Shown: positions 45,133-53,253 of the stretch, in pieces | Numbering within the stretch: position 1 is the stretch's first letter | How the letters are laid out: the number at the start of each line of letters is the position of its first letter | NCBI GenBank assembly: GCA_965224105.1 | Contig: CBDCYH010000002.1 | Coordinates: 1,984,001-2,048,000 of the forward strand | Source of the DNA: CBDCYH01 sp965224105 | GTDB taxonomy: Bacteria > Bacteroidota > Rhodothermia > Rhodothermales > JABDKH01 | Reading direction: 5' to 3' | DNA length: 64,000 nucleotides | Notes under the pieces: generated by a model | What the model was told of the DNA's origin: nothing | Seen by the model: only the letters and a program-made list of their open reading frames with translations | The model's database searches: none | Position numbers and translations under genes: made by a program

Positions 45133-46743
45133 TCATTGGTCATTGGTCACAGGCATAGGCCCTGCTGGAATCCCATTCTCCACCTTCGATTTCCGGACTA
45201 TCTCGCGAACATCGGACAGAAGCTTTCGAGCATCGAAAACAATTCCGTCCTTGATCGTCCACTTTACTCCACCGACTCTCTCTACAAGCCCATTCTCGTC
45301 GTTTAGCTTTATCGCGCCAGTTCCGTAGAGCGTTTTCAGATTTCGAATCGGATTCTCTTCGAGGACAATCATATCAGCAAATTTGCCCACCTCGAGGCTC
45401 CCGATTTGCTTATCCATGCCGATTGCCTCGGCTCCCTTAAGCGTTGCCGACCATATGACTTCAAGAGGATGAAACCCGGCCTCTCGCAATAACTCTAGCT
45501 CGCGGATGTAACCGAATCCATATGTTTTGTAGATGTACCCCGAGTCGCTTCCCGTCGTTACCCGACCACCGCGATTCTTGTATTCATTTATAAATTGCAT
45601 CCACAACTGGAAATTTCTTTTCCAGGCGATCTCTTCCTCCGTGCCCCAGTCGAACCAGTACGATCCGTGTGCCCTGCGACTAGGCCTAAAGAACTCCCAC
45701 AGCGAGGGTAGTGTGTATTCGTCGTGCCACTCAGCCCTGGCTTCACGCATAAAGTCACGGCTTGCCTCGTAGATGGTAAATGTTGGGTCGATTGTAAAGT
45801 CGAGTGCAATCAGCGAGTCCATTACCGCGTTCCACCGTTCACTTCCGGGAGGAGCAGCTTGCGCCCAGAGTTTACCAGCCTCGCCAAATCGGTGCTGTTC
45901 GTTATTGTAGTTGTAATCTAGCGGATAGTCCTGTACCCGCCGATCGGTGAAAAGCGCTTCCGGCAAACCATACCAGTGTTCCATTGTGGTTAGGCCAGCA
46001 GATGCGGTGTTGAGCACATTCATTCGAGTAACGTGAAGTTGCGCGTGGTGCATCGCCGAGCGCAAACCCTGTTTTCCAGCTTCGTCCAGTGCCGCCGTAA
46101 GTATGTCCGGTCGGGCTCCAAAAAACTTGATACCGTTGGCTCCCTCCGCCTTTATGTGGCGAACCCACTCCCGTGCGGCTTCCGGTGTAGTGATCTGACC
46201 CCTATCCCAGTTCGATCCAAAGCTTAGATAAAACTGAATCCTCGGTGCGGTGATGTCATTTCGCTCGCTCTTGGATTGATGATCCAGCGCCCATGCAAGT
46301 CCGTTGCCACTGCCCGGATCCCGAATCGTGGTAATCCCATGACCCAGCCAGAGCTTGAACACGTACTCAGCGGGTGTGCCTTGGGACGTCCCGCCCATAT
46401 GCCCATGCATGTCAACAAAGCCCGGCAGGACGTACATACCATGTGCATCAACCTCGAAATCACCCTTGGCCGGGCGGCGCTGCTCGTTTATCTCTACGCC
46501 CGGGTATCCAACGCTGCGGATTTGGGCAATCCGATTATTCTCGACCACGATGTCGACGGGGCCCCGAGGGGGTGCTCCAGTACCATCGATAATGGTTGCG
46601 CCCCGGATGATCAGACGGTCAAAAGGACCTTCGCCTTCCGTTCGTGGAGGTGCTTCCGGGATCTGACCGGAAGACGTCTCTGGAAGTCCGATCAGAACAA
46701 CAGCGAACAATAGCGCCCACAGTGTTTTTTTCTGATGAATCAT
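45133..46743 (-). CDS. Secreted amidohydrolase-superfamily metal enzyme
   Basis: About 536 residues from ATG 46743 (MIHQKKTLWALLFAVVLIGLP signal peptide); the ORF opens earlier at 46809 without signal character. Metal-site motifs: GFVDMHGHMGG (HxH), GANGIKFFGARPD (possible carboxylated Lys), MHHAQLHVTRM and TTMEHWYGLP (histidines), TGSDSGYIYK (Asp). An IRGATIIDGTGAPPRGPVDIVVENN segment is the typical N-terminal beta sandwich. Imidazolonepropionase/prolidase-like relatives cut cyclic amides or dipeptides; the substrate is unclear. Confidence 0.82.
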   Translation of the reverse strand: MIHQKKTLWALLFAVVLIGLPETSSGQIPEAPPRTEGEGPFDRLIIRGATIIDGTGAPPRGPVDIVVENNRIAQIRSVGYPGVEINEQRRPAKGDFEVDAHGMYVLPGFVDMHGHMGGTSQGTPAEYVFKLWLGHGITTIRDPGSGNGLAWALDHQSKSERNDITAPRIQFYLSFGSNWDRGQITTPEAAREWVRHIKAEGANGIKFFGARPDILTAALDEAGKQGLRSAMHHAQLHVTRMNVLNTASAGLTTMEHWYGLPEALFTDRRVQDYPLDYNYNNEQHRFGEAGKLWAQAAPPGSERWNAVMDSLIALDFTIDPTFTIYEASRDFMREARAEWHDEYTLPSLWEFFRPSRRAHGSYWFDWGTEEEIAWKRNFQLWMQFINEYKNRGGRVTTGSDSGYIYKTYGFGYIRELELLREAGFHPLEVIWSATLKGAEAIGMDKQIGSLEVGKFADMIVLEENPIRNLKTLYGTGAIKLNDENGLVERVGGVKWTIKDGIVFDARKLLSDVREIVRKSKVENGIPAGPMPVTNDQ

Positions 46744-46865
46744 GGAATATGGCAGATTAATTCGACTAAGGATCGAATTGTTAAGGTACGTGCAGAAATA
46801 CTGTAACAATAAAGCACTCCTCCCGTTAGCGTAGAGAATCTGTGAATCCCTAATGAGAACCTGCC

Positions 46866-48017
46866 ATGTGGATTTTTACCAAAATTCTAGGCGTTGGTAC
46901 AATTGCTCTAGGAGTAGCCATCGTCGGATCGTCGATCATCTCGGCCATCACCCCTAAACATGACCATCACGACGTAGCAGAAATTGCTCTCGTTGAAGAA
47001 GCCATAGAAAGTCACATTCACGAAGTGCAGCGCTCGGTTGAGCGCCACCTGGATAATGTCGCAGAGCACATTGAGGTAATCGTTGATGAGGCTGACTATT
47101 CATACGCCGACGACACCATCAGAAAGACTTTTGATGTTTCGGAAGGAGGAGTCTTGACCATTGATACCGACCTGGGAGCGATCGATGTCGTTTCCGGCAA
47201 TTCCGATCAGGTAGAAATCGTGATCGAACGCGTTGCTAAAAGCAGTCGCGGCAAGGAGAATATGGAAAAGCTTGAGTTTTCGTTCGATCAGGACGGCGGT
47301 TCCGTTGGAGTTTTTGGAAAGTGGACCGGAGCAAAGCAGCGCAATTGGAGGGGACGTGATCTGAAAGTCAAGATCACCGCAAACGTACCAACCAACTACA
47401 ACCTGGATGCAAAGACATCCGGTGGCTCGATAGCGGTCGCAGATTTGAATGGGAATGTGAACATCAACACGTCGGGTGGAAGCTTGAAGCTTGGAAATAT
47501 CACGGGCGCAGTGAAAGGGCGGACCTCTGGCGGCAGTATTACTTTGCTCGGCGGTGGTGGAAGCGCAGATCTGGTAACCTCTGGCGGAAGCATTACGCTC
47601 GGTGAAGTGAACGGCGAGGTGAGCGCAAATACGTCGGGTGGTTCAATCAAGATTGACAGAGCGCGTGGCTCGGTTGATGCATCAACATCAGGCGGCAGCG
47701 TAATCGTAAACGAAGTAATGGGTGCACTGAACGCGTCAACATCTGGTGGATCTATTAGAGCGACAATAACCGAACAGCCAGCTGAAAACTGTAGCTTGAC
47801 CACATCCGGTGGGTCCGTACATGTAAAGGTTGCCTCGGATGTGAAGTTTGATATCGACGCAAAGACCTCCAGCGGTTCCAGACTCCGAACCGACTTCGAT
47901 ATTCTTGTTGAAGGCGGCTCGCTGAAAAAGAATGCTGTACGCGGAAGCGTAAACGGCGGAGGTCCAACTCTCTACCTGAGAACTTCCGGTGGTGGAATAT
48001 CAGTCAACCAGATTTAG
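46866..48017 (+). CDS. DUF4097-type beta-repeat protein with TSGGS repeats
   Basis: 383 residues: one N-terminal membrane helix (IFTKILGVGTIALGVAIVGSSI), a His/Glu-rich helical linker (about 35-85), then a beta-helix region. From about residue 180 to the end it carries eight exact TSGGS motifs plus TSSGS and TSGGG variants, mostly about 17-21 residues apart (for example NTSGGSLKLGNITGAVKGR, STSGGSVIVNEVMGAL). DUF4097 proteins are predicted parallel beta-helices; role unknown. It is followed by a strong terminator. Confidence 0.82.
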   Translation: MWIFTKILGVGTIALGVAIVGSSIISAITPKHDHHDVAEIALVEEAIESHIHEVQRSVERHLDNVAEHIEVIVDEADYSYADDTIRKTFDVSEGGVLTIDTDLGAIDVVSGNSDQVEIVIERVAKSSRGKENMEKLEFSFDQDGGSVGVFGKWTGAKQRNWRGRDLKVKITANVPTNYNLDAKTSGGSIAVADLNGNVNINTSGGSLKLGNITGAVKGRTSGGSITLLGGGGSADLVTSGGSITLGEVNGEVSANTSGGSIKIDRARGSVDASTSGGSVIVNEVMGALNASTSGGSIRATITEQPAENCSLTTSGGSVHVKVASDVKFDIDAKTSSGSRLRTDFDILVEGGSLKKNAVRGSVNGGGPTLYLRTSGGGISVNQI

Positions 48018-48042
48018 GTTATCGTAGACTGATGGTCTTGCA

Positions 48043-48076
48043 GGGAGGATACGTTTCGTGTCCTCCCTTTCTTTTT
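48043..48076 (+). terminator. Intrinsic terminator after the DUF4097 gene
   Basis: The stem GGGAGGATAC/GTGTCCTCCC (48043-48052 with 48058-48067, one G-T wobble) has a GTTTC loop and is followed by TTTCTTTTT. It lies 25 bases past the stop at 48017 and can also end the convergent isomerase transcript, though that strand has a weaker T tract. Confidence 0.82.
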
Positions 48077-48088
48077 GTGCCGGTTGCA

Positions 48089-48871
48089 CTAGTCCTGATT
48101 AAATCGCGGCTTGCGCTTTTCCAGAAATGCCTGAAAGGCTTCCTTCGCGTCAGAGGACTGAAGTCTCGCGACAAAGTTTTTGGTTTCCGTTTGCAGTGCC
48201 ATGGCGAGCACATCTTTCGTGTGTGATCGGAGCAGTTCTTTGGTAAGGACCAAAGACGCTGAAGGTTTTGCGGCCAGGTCCGCCGCGATGGCAACTGCTC
48301 GTGAAACAGCCTGACCTGGTTCAGCGATCTCGTAAAGTAAACCCATCTGCATCGCATCCTCCGCTCCAAATCTGTCGCCCGTCAAGAGCAAACCAGCAGC
48401 GCGATGGTAACCTAGCCAGTGCGGTAACAGGTAACTGGATCCGGCTTCCGGACAAAGGCCAAGATCGACGAATGGCAGCTGGAATACTGCGGTCTCATCA
48501 GCAACAAGAAGATCGCAGTGTAGCAGCATGGTTGTACCGATCCCTACAGCCGGGCCTGCAATTCCGGCAACAACAGGTTTGCTGCAGCCAATGAGCGCAT
48601 TCAGAAAGTTGTATACCGGGCTGCTTTCCCCGGTTGGGGGATGCGCAAGGAAATCTTTCAAATCGTTTCCTGCGGTGAAGCAGACATCAGATCCGTGGAT
48701 GACGTGCACCCTCACATCGGGGTTCGAATCGGCGACAACCAAGGCGTCGCCCATTTTCGAATACATCGAGTCGGTTAGTGCATTCTTTTTGGCCGGGCGA
48801 CTAATTTGTAACACATGTACTGCTTGATCCACCGAAGAATGGATGGAGTGCTCTATTTGTGGGGTACTCAT
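48089..48871 (-). CDS. Crotonase-superfamily enoyl-CoA isomerase-like protein
   Basis: 260 residues, crotonase fold. CoA/oxyanion segments are HGSDVCFTAGNDLKDF and AGPAVGIGTTMLLHCDLLVADE. The two catalytic glutamates of true enoyl-CoA hydratase are absent: the GCE position reads GIGTT and the QPE position reads LPFV. Instead there is a glutamate in LCPEAGSSYLLP, as in delta3-delta2 enoyl-CoA isomerases of the ECI2 type. It therefore more likely shifts double bonds in fatty-acid breakdown than hydrates them. A thiolase is encoded 4.4 kb away. Confidence 0.82.
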   Translation of the reverse strand: MSTPQIEHSIHSSVDQAVHVLQISRPAKKNALTDSMYSKMGDALVVADSNPDVRVHVIHGSDVCFTAGNDLKDFLAHPPTGESSPVYNFLNALIGCSKPVVAGIAGPAVGIGTTMLLHCDLLVADETAVFQLPFVDLGLCPEAGSSYLLPHWLGYHRAAGLLLTGDRFGAEDAMQMGLLYEIAEPGQAVSRAVAIAADLAAKPSASLVLTKELLRSHTKDVLAMALQTETKNFVARLQSSDAKEAFQAFLEKRKPRFNQD

Positions 48872-48966
48872 TTTGGGATGAAACGTATAGTCGTATCGTT
48901 AATAGAAGGGGGCAGCTATATTTGCATTCGCAAGAACTCGTGCGACGAACCCATCAGTATATTATA

Positions 48967-50526
48967 ATGAAATACGCTCTTGCGGTACTTTCCGCCTTTC
49001 TGGGAATCTGTCTTCCAACCACTGCCACCGGCCAATCCATTACCGGAGGCACCGTTGCGTGCACAGGAGGAGCTGCCGCAGGATATCCCTGTCAAAACGT
49101 CGACCTGATCGCATATCTCAATCTCACTGATCTGGGCGCGTCGGGCGCGGATTTGAACGACGTTTGGGGGTGGACCGATGGACAAACCGGAAATGAATAC
49201 GCGTTGGTCGGCCGGACGAACGGAGTGTCTATCGTTGATATCACCAATCCAGAACTCCCTGTCCTTATCGGGGATCTGCCCATGTCTCCCGGTACGACAC
49301 CCAATGCGTGGCGGGACTTCAAGGTCTACCGAGACCATATGTACGTAGTCGCGGACAATGTTGGCAATCACGGCATGCAAGTCCTTGACCTAACACAGGT
49401 CCGCAATGTGACATCGCCGCCTGTGACGTTTACAGCAACTGCCATCTATACGCAAATAGGGAGTGCGCACAATATTGCCATCAACGAGGCAAGCGGTTTT
49501 GCTTATATAGTTGGGACTTCTTCCGGCGCCAATACCTGCGGAGGAGGGTTGCACATGGTTGACATCCGCACGCCAGATAGTCCACAGTTTGCAGGGTGTT
49601 TCAGCGATCCAAACACGCCAAGGACCTTGGGCTCGGGGGCGGGATACACACACGATGTTCAATGCGTAATCTATCGAGGGCCTGACACAGAGCATGTTGG
49701 TAAAGAAATCTGTATTGGTTCAAACGAATCAGGAATTAGTGTTGCTGATGTGACGAACAAGACCGCTCCGGTATCTCTCGGCGTCGGCATCATTCCTAAC
49801 GCCTCGTACATCCATCAAGGCTGGTTAACGGACGACCATCGATATAGTTATCAGAATGATGAGTTGAACGAGGTTCAGTCGGCGACGGTCATTAATACTA
49901 CGACACATGTGTTTGATCTTGCCGACCTCGACGATCCGCAGTTGGCAAACACCTTTGACGGATCCACGACAGCGATCGATCACAACCTCTATGTCGTCGG
50001 GGACTATATGCTTCAGACGAATTACCTGGCGGGTTTCAGGGTGTGGGATATTGCCGACAGGGTAAACCCAACGGAGATCGGATATTTTGACATTGCTCCG
50101 TCCAATGACTCGCCGTCATTTGGTGGAGCCTGGAGCAGCTATCCGTTTTTCAAATCAGGAGTCGTTCCGGTTACGGCAGACGGGGACGCGGGATCGATCG
50201 CTGGATTGTATTTGCTTCGTGCATCTACGACTAACCTAACGGCCGACCAGCCTCGCGCTGGTTCGCATGGCATCACTATCGACGCTTTCCCGAACCCGGC
50301 AACCGTCGCGTTGACAATCGAACTTTCAGCCAACGCCGCTTCCACTATTAGCGTTGACGTTGTGGATATTCTTGGTCGCGCAGTTAGAGGAGTTTCGGTC
50401 TACTCTGTCGGAACTGCTGGTAAGGTGTCGCAGGATATCGATACTGGAGATTGGCCGGCGGGCGTGTATTTGATCCGGGTGTCGACAGATTCGGGAATGG
50501 TTGTGGAAACGATAGTTGTGGACTGA
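48967..50526 (+). CDS. Choice-of-anchor B family protein with LVIVD-like repeats and T9SS domain
   Basis: About 519 residues from ATG 48967 (MKYALAVLSAFLGICLPTTATGQS signal peptide); the frame opens at 48859 inside the convergent gene. Repeats of the VSIVDITNPELPVLIGDL, LHMVDIRTPDSPQFAGCF and GISVADVTNKTAPVSLG type form a predicted beta-propeller, as in choice-of-anchor B proteins. The end is a T9SS sorting domain (IDAFPNPATVALTIELSA, VVDILGRAV, PAGVYLIRV). Surface or secreted, function unknown. Confidence 0.82.
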   Translation: MKYALAVLSAFLGICLPTTATGQSITGGTVACTGGAAAGYPCQNVDLIAYLNLTDLGASGADLNDVWGWTDGQTGNEYALVGRTNGVSIVDITNPELPVLIGDLPMSPGTTPNAWRDFKVYRDHMYVVADNVGNHGMQVLDLTQVRNVTSPPVTFTATAIYTQIGSAHNIAINEASGFAYIVGTSSGANTCGGGLHMVDIRTPDSPQFAGCFSDPNTPRTLGSGAGYTHDVQCVIYRGPDTEHVGKEICIGSNESGISVADVTNKTAPVSLGVGIIPNASYIHQGWLTDDHRYSYQNDELNEVQSATVINTTTHVFDLADLDDPQLANTFDGSTTAIDHNLYVVGDYMLQTNYLAGFRVWDIADRVNPTEIGYFDIAPSNDSPSFGGAWSSYPFFKSGVVPVTADGDAGSIAGLYLLRASTTNLTADQPRAGSHGITIDAFPNPATVALTIELSANAASTISVDVVDILGRAVRGVSVYSVGTAGKVSQDIDTGDWPAGVYLIRVSTDSGMVVETIVVD

Positions 50527-50546
50527 TCGAACTCCCGAAAACAGTA

Positions 50547-50672
50547 AAGCCTGAGTCCCCTAAAACTCAGGCTTCGGTCTTACCGGTTTCCCAGGCCGGT
50601 GAAGACGATAAGCAAAGAATTGCTTTTGATGTGCATCCAAGAGAAGACGGATGCGTATTTGGTTTTTAGGTT
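50547..50672 (-). ncRNA. Structured tandem element, copy 1 (candidate minus-strand RNA)
   Basis: In plus coordinates it contains a 10-bp hairpin (AAGCCTGAGT/ACTCAGGCTT, 50547-50556 with 50565-50574, loop CCCCTAAA), a GTCTT-ACCGG/CCGGT-AAGAC stem with one bulged G (50577-50606), an AAGCAA-AGAA-TTGCTT hairpin (50610-50625) and an end sequence TTTTTAGG (50663-50670). That end is complementary to the first loop and could form a pseudoknot. On the minus strand the first hairpin is last and is followed by TACTGTTTTC, a weak terminator. A nearly identical copy lies 168 bases away. Family not recognised. Confidence 0.5.
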
Positions 50673-50714
50673 TGGCGTTGAAAAAAACTGCCAGTGAAGT
50701 TGCAGCAAAAAAAT

Positions 50715-50843
50715 AAGCCCGAGTTCCCCTAAAAACTCGGGCTTGGTCCATACCGGTTTCCCAGGCCGGCAAGACAATAAGCAAAGAATTGCTTTGTGAT
50801 GTGCACAGATACATAAGACGGACGGCTTAAGAATTTTTAGGTT
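50715..50843 (-). ncRNA. Structured tandem element, copy 2 (candidate minus-strand RNA)
   Basis: Same order of parts as copy 1: hairpin AAGCCCGAGTT/AACTCGGGCTT (50715-50725 with 50734-50744, the same CCCCTAAA loop), ACCGG..CCGG stem (50752-50769), AAGCAA-AGAA-TTGCTT (50779-50794) and TTTTTAGG (50834-50841). Relative to copy 1 the stem has a T-A to C-G compensatory change and one inserted T-A pair, so pairing is conserved while sequence varies. Read on the minus strand it ends in a strong terminator (hairpin then ATTTTTTTG). A sigma-70-like promoter lies 20-50 bases upstream on that strand. Confidence 0.55.
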
Positions 50844-50863
50844 AGAGAGCTCAAAATTCGCAG

Positions 50864-50891
50864 ATAATACCCTGTAGGGCCTCAATATCAA
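50864..50891 (-). promoter_or_regulatory. Candidate promoter for the minus-strand structured RNA
   Basis: On the minus strand TTGATA (50891-50886) and TATTAT (50869-50864) are separated by 16 bases, close to the sigma-70 consensus. The expected start falls about 10-15 bases before the conserved CCTAAAAA that opens copy 2. The spacer holds a short CCCT/AGGG inverted repeat. Many Bacteroidota use a different promoter consensus, so this is tentative. Confidence 0.35.
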
Positions 50892-50995
50892 CGATTTCAT
50901 CTTGAAATGAGTGTACGACCCACACTGGTAACAAGAAGTCTTTTCCAGCGTAGGAAGAAGCCAAGTCATTTTTTCGGCAACCCCATTCTAAGAAC

Positions 50996-51709
50996 ATGAA
51001 AAAAATATTATTGGTAGTGACATCTTGCCTAATCGGCTTTGGCGCAAGCGCTCAGGACCTGATGACAGACGCAAGAGCAGTTGTTACTGCTGCATATGAA
51101 GCGACGGGAGGAGAAGCCTGGCGGGACATATCGTCGATGGTTACGACAAACGAATTGTCGATCGAAACTCCGCAGGGCGAGCTCGCAGGTACCGCTACGC
51201 TAACCATGCGTTATCCTGGATTCCTTCACGCGGTGATGGACCTCGCCTTCGAGGATCCGATGGCTCCTGCAATCGGAGAGATGATTCAGTTCATTTCACC
51301 CGACACCGCTTACATGAAAATGGCACAGGGAACCGAGCCTTTGCCTAAGGGCACCGGCCCAGATTATCCGTCTCGGGAGTTGGAGCTTCTTGAAAAAGAG
51401 GACGCATCGTTTTCAATGACCGTTGAAGACATCGAAGGAGCCAAGAAGTATGTCGTGACGGTTGCTTCGGGAGAAGAAAGTGCAGACACGGTTGTGGTTC
51501 AATACGATACGGAGACTTTGCTGCGCGAAAGAAGCGTTGACAATTCGCAGGGCGTCGAGCTAACGACAACGTATTCCGACTATCGAACCGTTGAGGGCAA
51601 GACGATAGCGCACAAGGTGCGACGAACCGGAGGTGGTGGACCTCAAACCATCCGTACAAAGACGGTCGTCTTTAACAAAGATGTGGATGCTGTCTTTGCG
51701 GAGATGTAG
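50996..51709 (+). CDS. Secreted protein of unknown function, LolA-like or peptidase-associated beta fold possible
   Basis: 237 residues with signal peptide MKKILLVVTSCLIGFGASAQ. The mature part starts ARAVVTAAYEATGGEAWRDISSMVT, a pattern seen in outer-membrane lipoprotein-sorting-like domains that follow M16 peptidases in Bacteroidota, then alternates strands (TATLTMRYPGFLHAVMDL, VVQYDTETLLRERSV, TTYSDYRTVEGKTIAHKV). No catalytic motif. Assignment of fold is inference. A strong terminator follows. Confidence 0.7.
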   Translation: MKKILLVVTSCLIGFGASAQDLMTDARAVVTAAYEATGGEAWRDISSMVTTNELSIETPQGELAGTATLTMRYPGFLHAVMDLAFEDPMAPAIGEMIQFISPDTAYMKMAQGTEPLPKGTGPDYPSRELELLEKEDASFSMTVEDIEGAKKYVVTVASGEESADTVVVQYDTETLLRERSVDNSQGVELTTTYSDYRTVEGKTIAHKVRRTGGGGPQTIRTKTVVFNKDVDAVFAEM

Positions 51710-51735
51710 TCTGTCGACTTACCTGACTAAATAGA

Positions 51736-51777
51736 AAAGGCGCCGTCGGAATTGTCCAGCGGCGCCTTTGCTTTTTT
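51736..51777 (+). terminator. Bidirectional intrinsic terminator
   Basis: The perfect 10-bp stem AAAGGCGCCG/CGGCGCCTTT (51736-51745 with 51760-51769) is followed on the plus strand by GCTTTTTT. It sits between convergent genes stopping at 51709 and 51791. On the minus strand the flank reads TTTCTATT, so it can stop that transcript too. Confidence 0.88.
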
Positions 51778-51790
51778 GCCTCGCGGCTTA

Positions 51791-53008
51791 TTACTTGCGT
51801 GTAACCTGTAAGTCGGTTCTACGATTTTGTCGCCTGCCTTCTGCTGTGTCGTTGGTCGCGAGTGGCATGTCAGAACCATATCCCATGGCTGTTAGTCGAT
51901 CTGCACTTATTCCTTTGGAGATCAGATACTCCATGACCACATTCGCTCTTTGTTGCGACAGTTCTTTGTTTGCCGCATAGTCTCCCGTGTTGTCCGTATG
52001 ACCCTGGAGCTCCAGAGAGATGGAAGTATACGCGTTTAGGATCTTGACCACATTATCAAGCTGGTCCATGGAACCTTCCCTCAGCGTAGCACTGTCGGTT
52101 TCGAACTTAACCCGATCGAGGGTAAACGTTCGCGTCAGCTCCCCGCCGCCCTTAAGGAAATCAATAAACCCGGCCAGCACTCCGCCTTCCGGGAGGCCGA
52201 GGTCCTGCCAGGTCGGCGCGTTTTCAAAGTCGAACATACTCGCAACAGCACCTGCTGCGTCTGATATGGCTTCACCGGTGGCATCGACAGCTGCGCCAGC
52301 CGCATCACCAACGGCACTTGCAGCGTCGCCGGCAGCATCAACAGCTGTGGTCGCGGCTTCGCCGACAGTCTCAGCCGCATCTCCAATACATCCACGGAGA
52401 GCCCATAGAAGGAGCAATAACAGCAGCAATGGGATCAACCACCAAAGCCATCTCATTCCGGTTGATGCAGCACCCGCTATCGCGTCTCCGGCGTCATCTG
52501 CCAGGTTGGCGGCTGTCCGTCCTGCAGCTGCACCGGCATCTTTCACGGTGTCTACTGCCGATTCTACCGCATCTCCAACTGCATCGGCGGCCGCACCAAC
52601 TGCACCACCCACTGCGCCTGCGGCTGCAGCAAGGGTACCAGAAATGTTACTGAAATCCAGACCCTGCAGCCATGCAATGGATCGGTCCATATCGGCGGCA
52701 TTGGCGAAGTAGCGACTACGAGCAACCTCCTTCATGTTGCCGGCGCGGATGATGAAGTATGGCTGGCCATCATTCGTGATGCGCTCGTAGCGGTCGGGTT
52801 TAACTGCGTTCGTCGTTACACTGGCAATTCCCGTATCACGAGCCTGAACGGTTGAATACGCCTGGCTGTACAAAAGAGCGTTTCCCTCCATATCATTTAC
52901 ATGGAAGTAATGCTGTTTGCCAGCCTCGTCTGTAAAGGACTCAAAACCGGGACGCCCCGATTTTGACCGTCTTGAGAAATCGTACTCGTTGGCGTCTGAA
53001 CTTGACAT
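51791..53008 (-). CDS. DUF1508 plus Ala-rich repeat plus OmpA domain protein
   Basis: 405 residues with an unusual layout. Residues 20-115 contain one or two DUF1508-like units (GFESFTDEAGKQHYFHVND, GQPYFIIRAGNMKEVARSRYF). Residues 125-182 and 208-258 are alanine/aspartate/glycine-rich amphipathic repeats (AADAVGDAVESAVDTVKDA, AAGDAASAVGDAAGAAVDAT), flanking one very hydrophobic helix (WLWWLIPLLLLLLLLWALRGC, about 187-207). Residues 295-402 are an OmpA peptidoglycan-binding domain (LELQGHTDNTGDYAANKELS, RLTAMGYGSDMPLATN, GRRQNRRTDL). No signal peptide is present before the internal helix. It probably links the inner membrane to peptidoglycan; the DUF1508 part would be cytoplasmic. Confidence 0.85.
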   Translation of the reverse strand: MSSSDANEYDFSRRSKSGRPGFESFTDEAGKQHYFHVNDMEGNALLYSQAYSTVQARDTGIASVTTNAVKPDRYERITNDGQPYFIIRAGNMKEVARSRYFANAADMDRSIAWLQGLDFSNISGTLAAAAGAVGGAVGAAADAVGDAVESAVDTVKDAGAAAGRTAANLADDAGDAIAGAASTGMRWLWWLIPLLLLLLLLWALRGCIGDAAETVGEAATTAVDAAGDAASAVGDAAGAAVDATGEAISDAAGAVASMFDFENAPTWQDLGLPEGGVLAGFIDFLKGGGELTRTFTLDRVKFETDSATLREGSMDQLDNVVKILNAYTSISLELQGHTDNTGDYAANKELSQQRANVVMEYLISKGISADRLTAMGYGSDMPLATNDTAEGRRQNRRTDLQVTRK

Positions 53009-53123
53009 TTTCTAATACTATTGATGGACTAATGTGTGGGGACCCCAAGATACAAACTCAACTCCCATTACAATGACGCAAGTGGATTTCAAATTCTTCA
53101 GACTTTAATCTATGCGTTTGTAA

Positions 53124-53143
53124 TATAATTGGATACGTATAAT
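53124..53143 (+). promoter_or_regulatory. Two TATAAT hexamers upstream of the thiolase gene
   Basis: TATAAT occurs at 53124-53129 and 53138-53143, 111-130 bases upstream of the thiolase ATG in a 245-base A/T-rich spacer. No good -35 hexamer is at the right distance for either, so this is only a possible start region. Confidence 0.25.
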
Positions 53144-53253
53144 GTCAGGCGTCGATTTCTGAGTAGCGCTGATGGGCCCATTTGCCAGGAATCACTGATT
53201 AGAAAGTCATTCAAGTTTTATCTTGAGTCATTCTATACGGAAGACTAACGGTA

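Noticed and set aside
47396..47803. Minus-strand frame with repeated PPDV motifs
   Set aside because: It is the reverse complement of the TSGGS repeats of the plus-strand DUF4097 gene, so the repeat is a shadow.
50547..50843. Integron attC sites or a small CRISPR array
   Set aside because: No GTTRRRY/RYYYAAC core pair, no integrase, no Cas genes, and only two copies with covarying stems rather than identical repeats and unique spacers.
50580..50969. Minus-strand reading frame of 129 residues across the repeat region
   Set aside because: Its internal protein repeat simply mirrors the duplicated structured DNA element; it has no family character, and hairpins and a terminator lie inside it.
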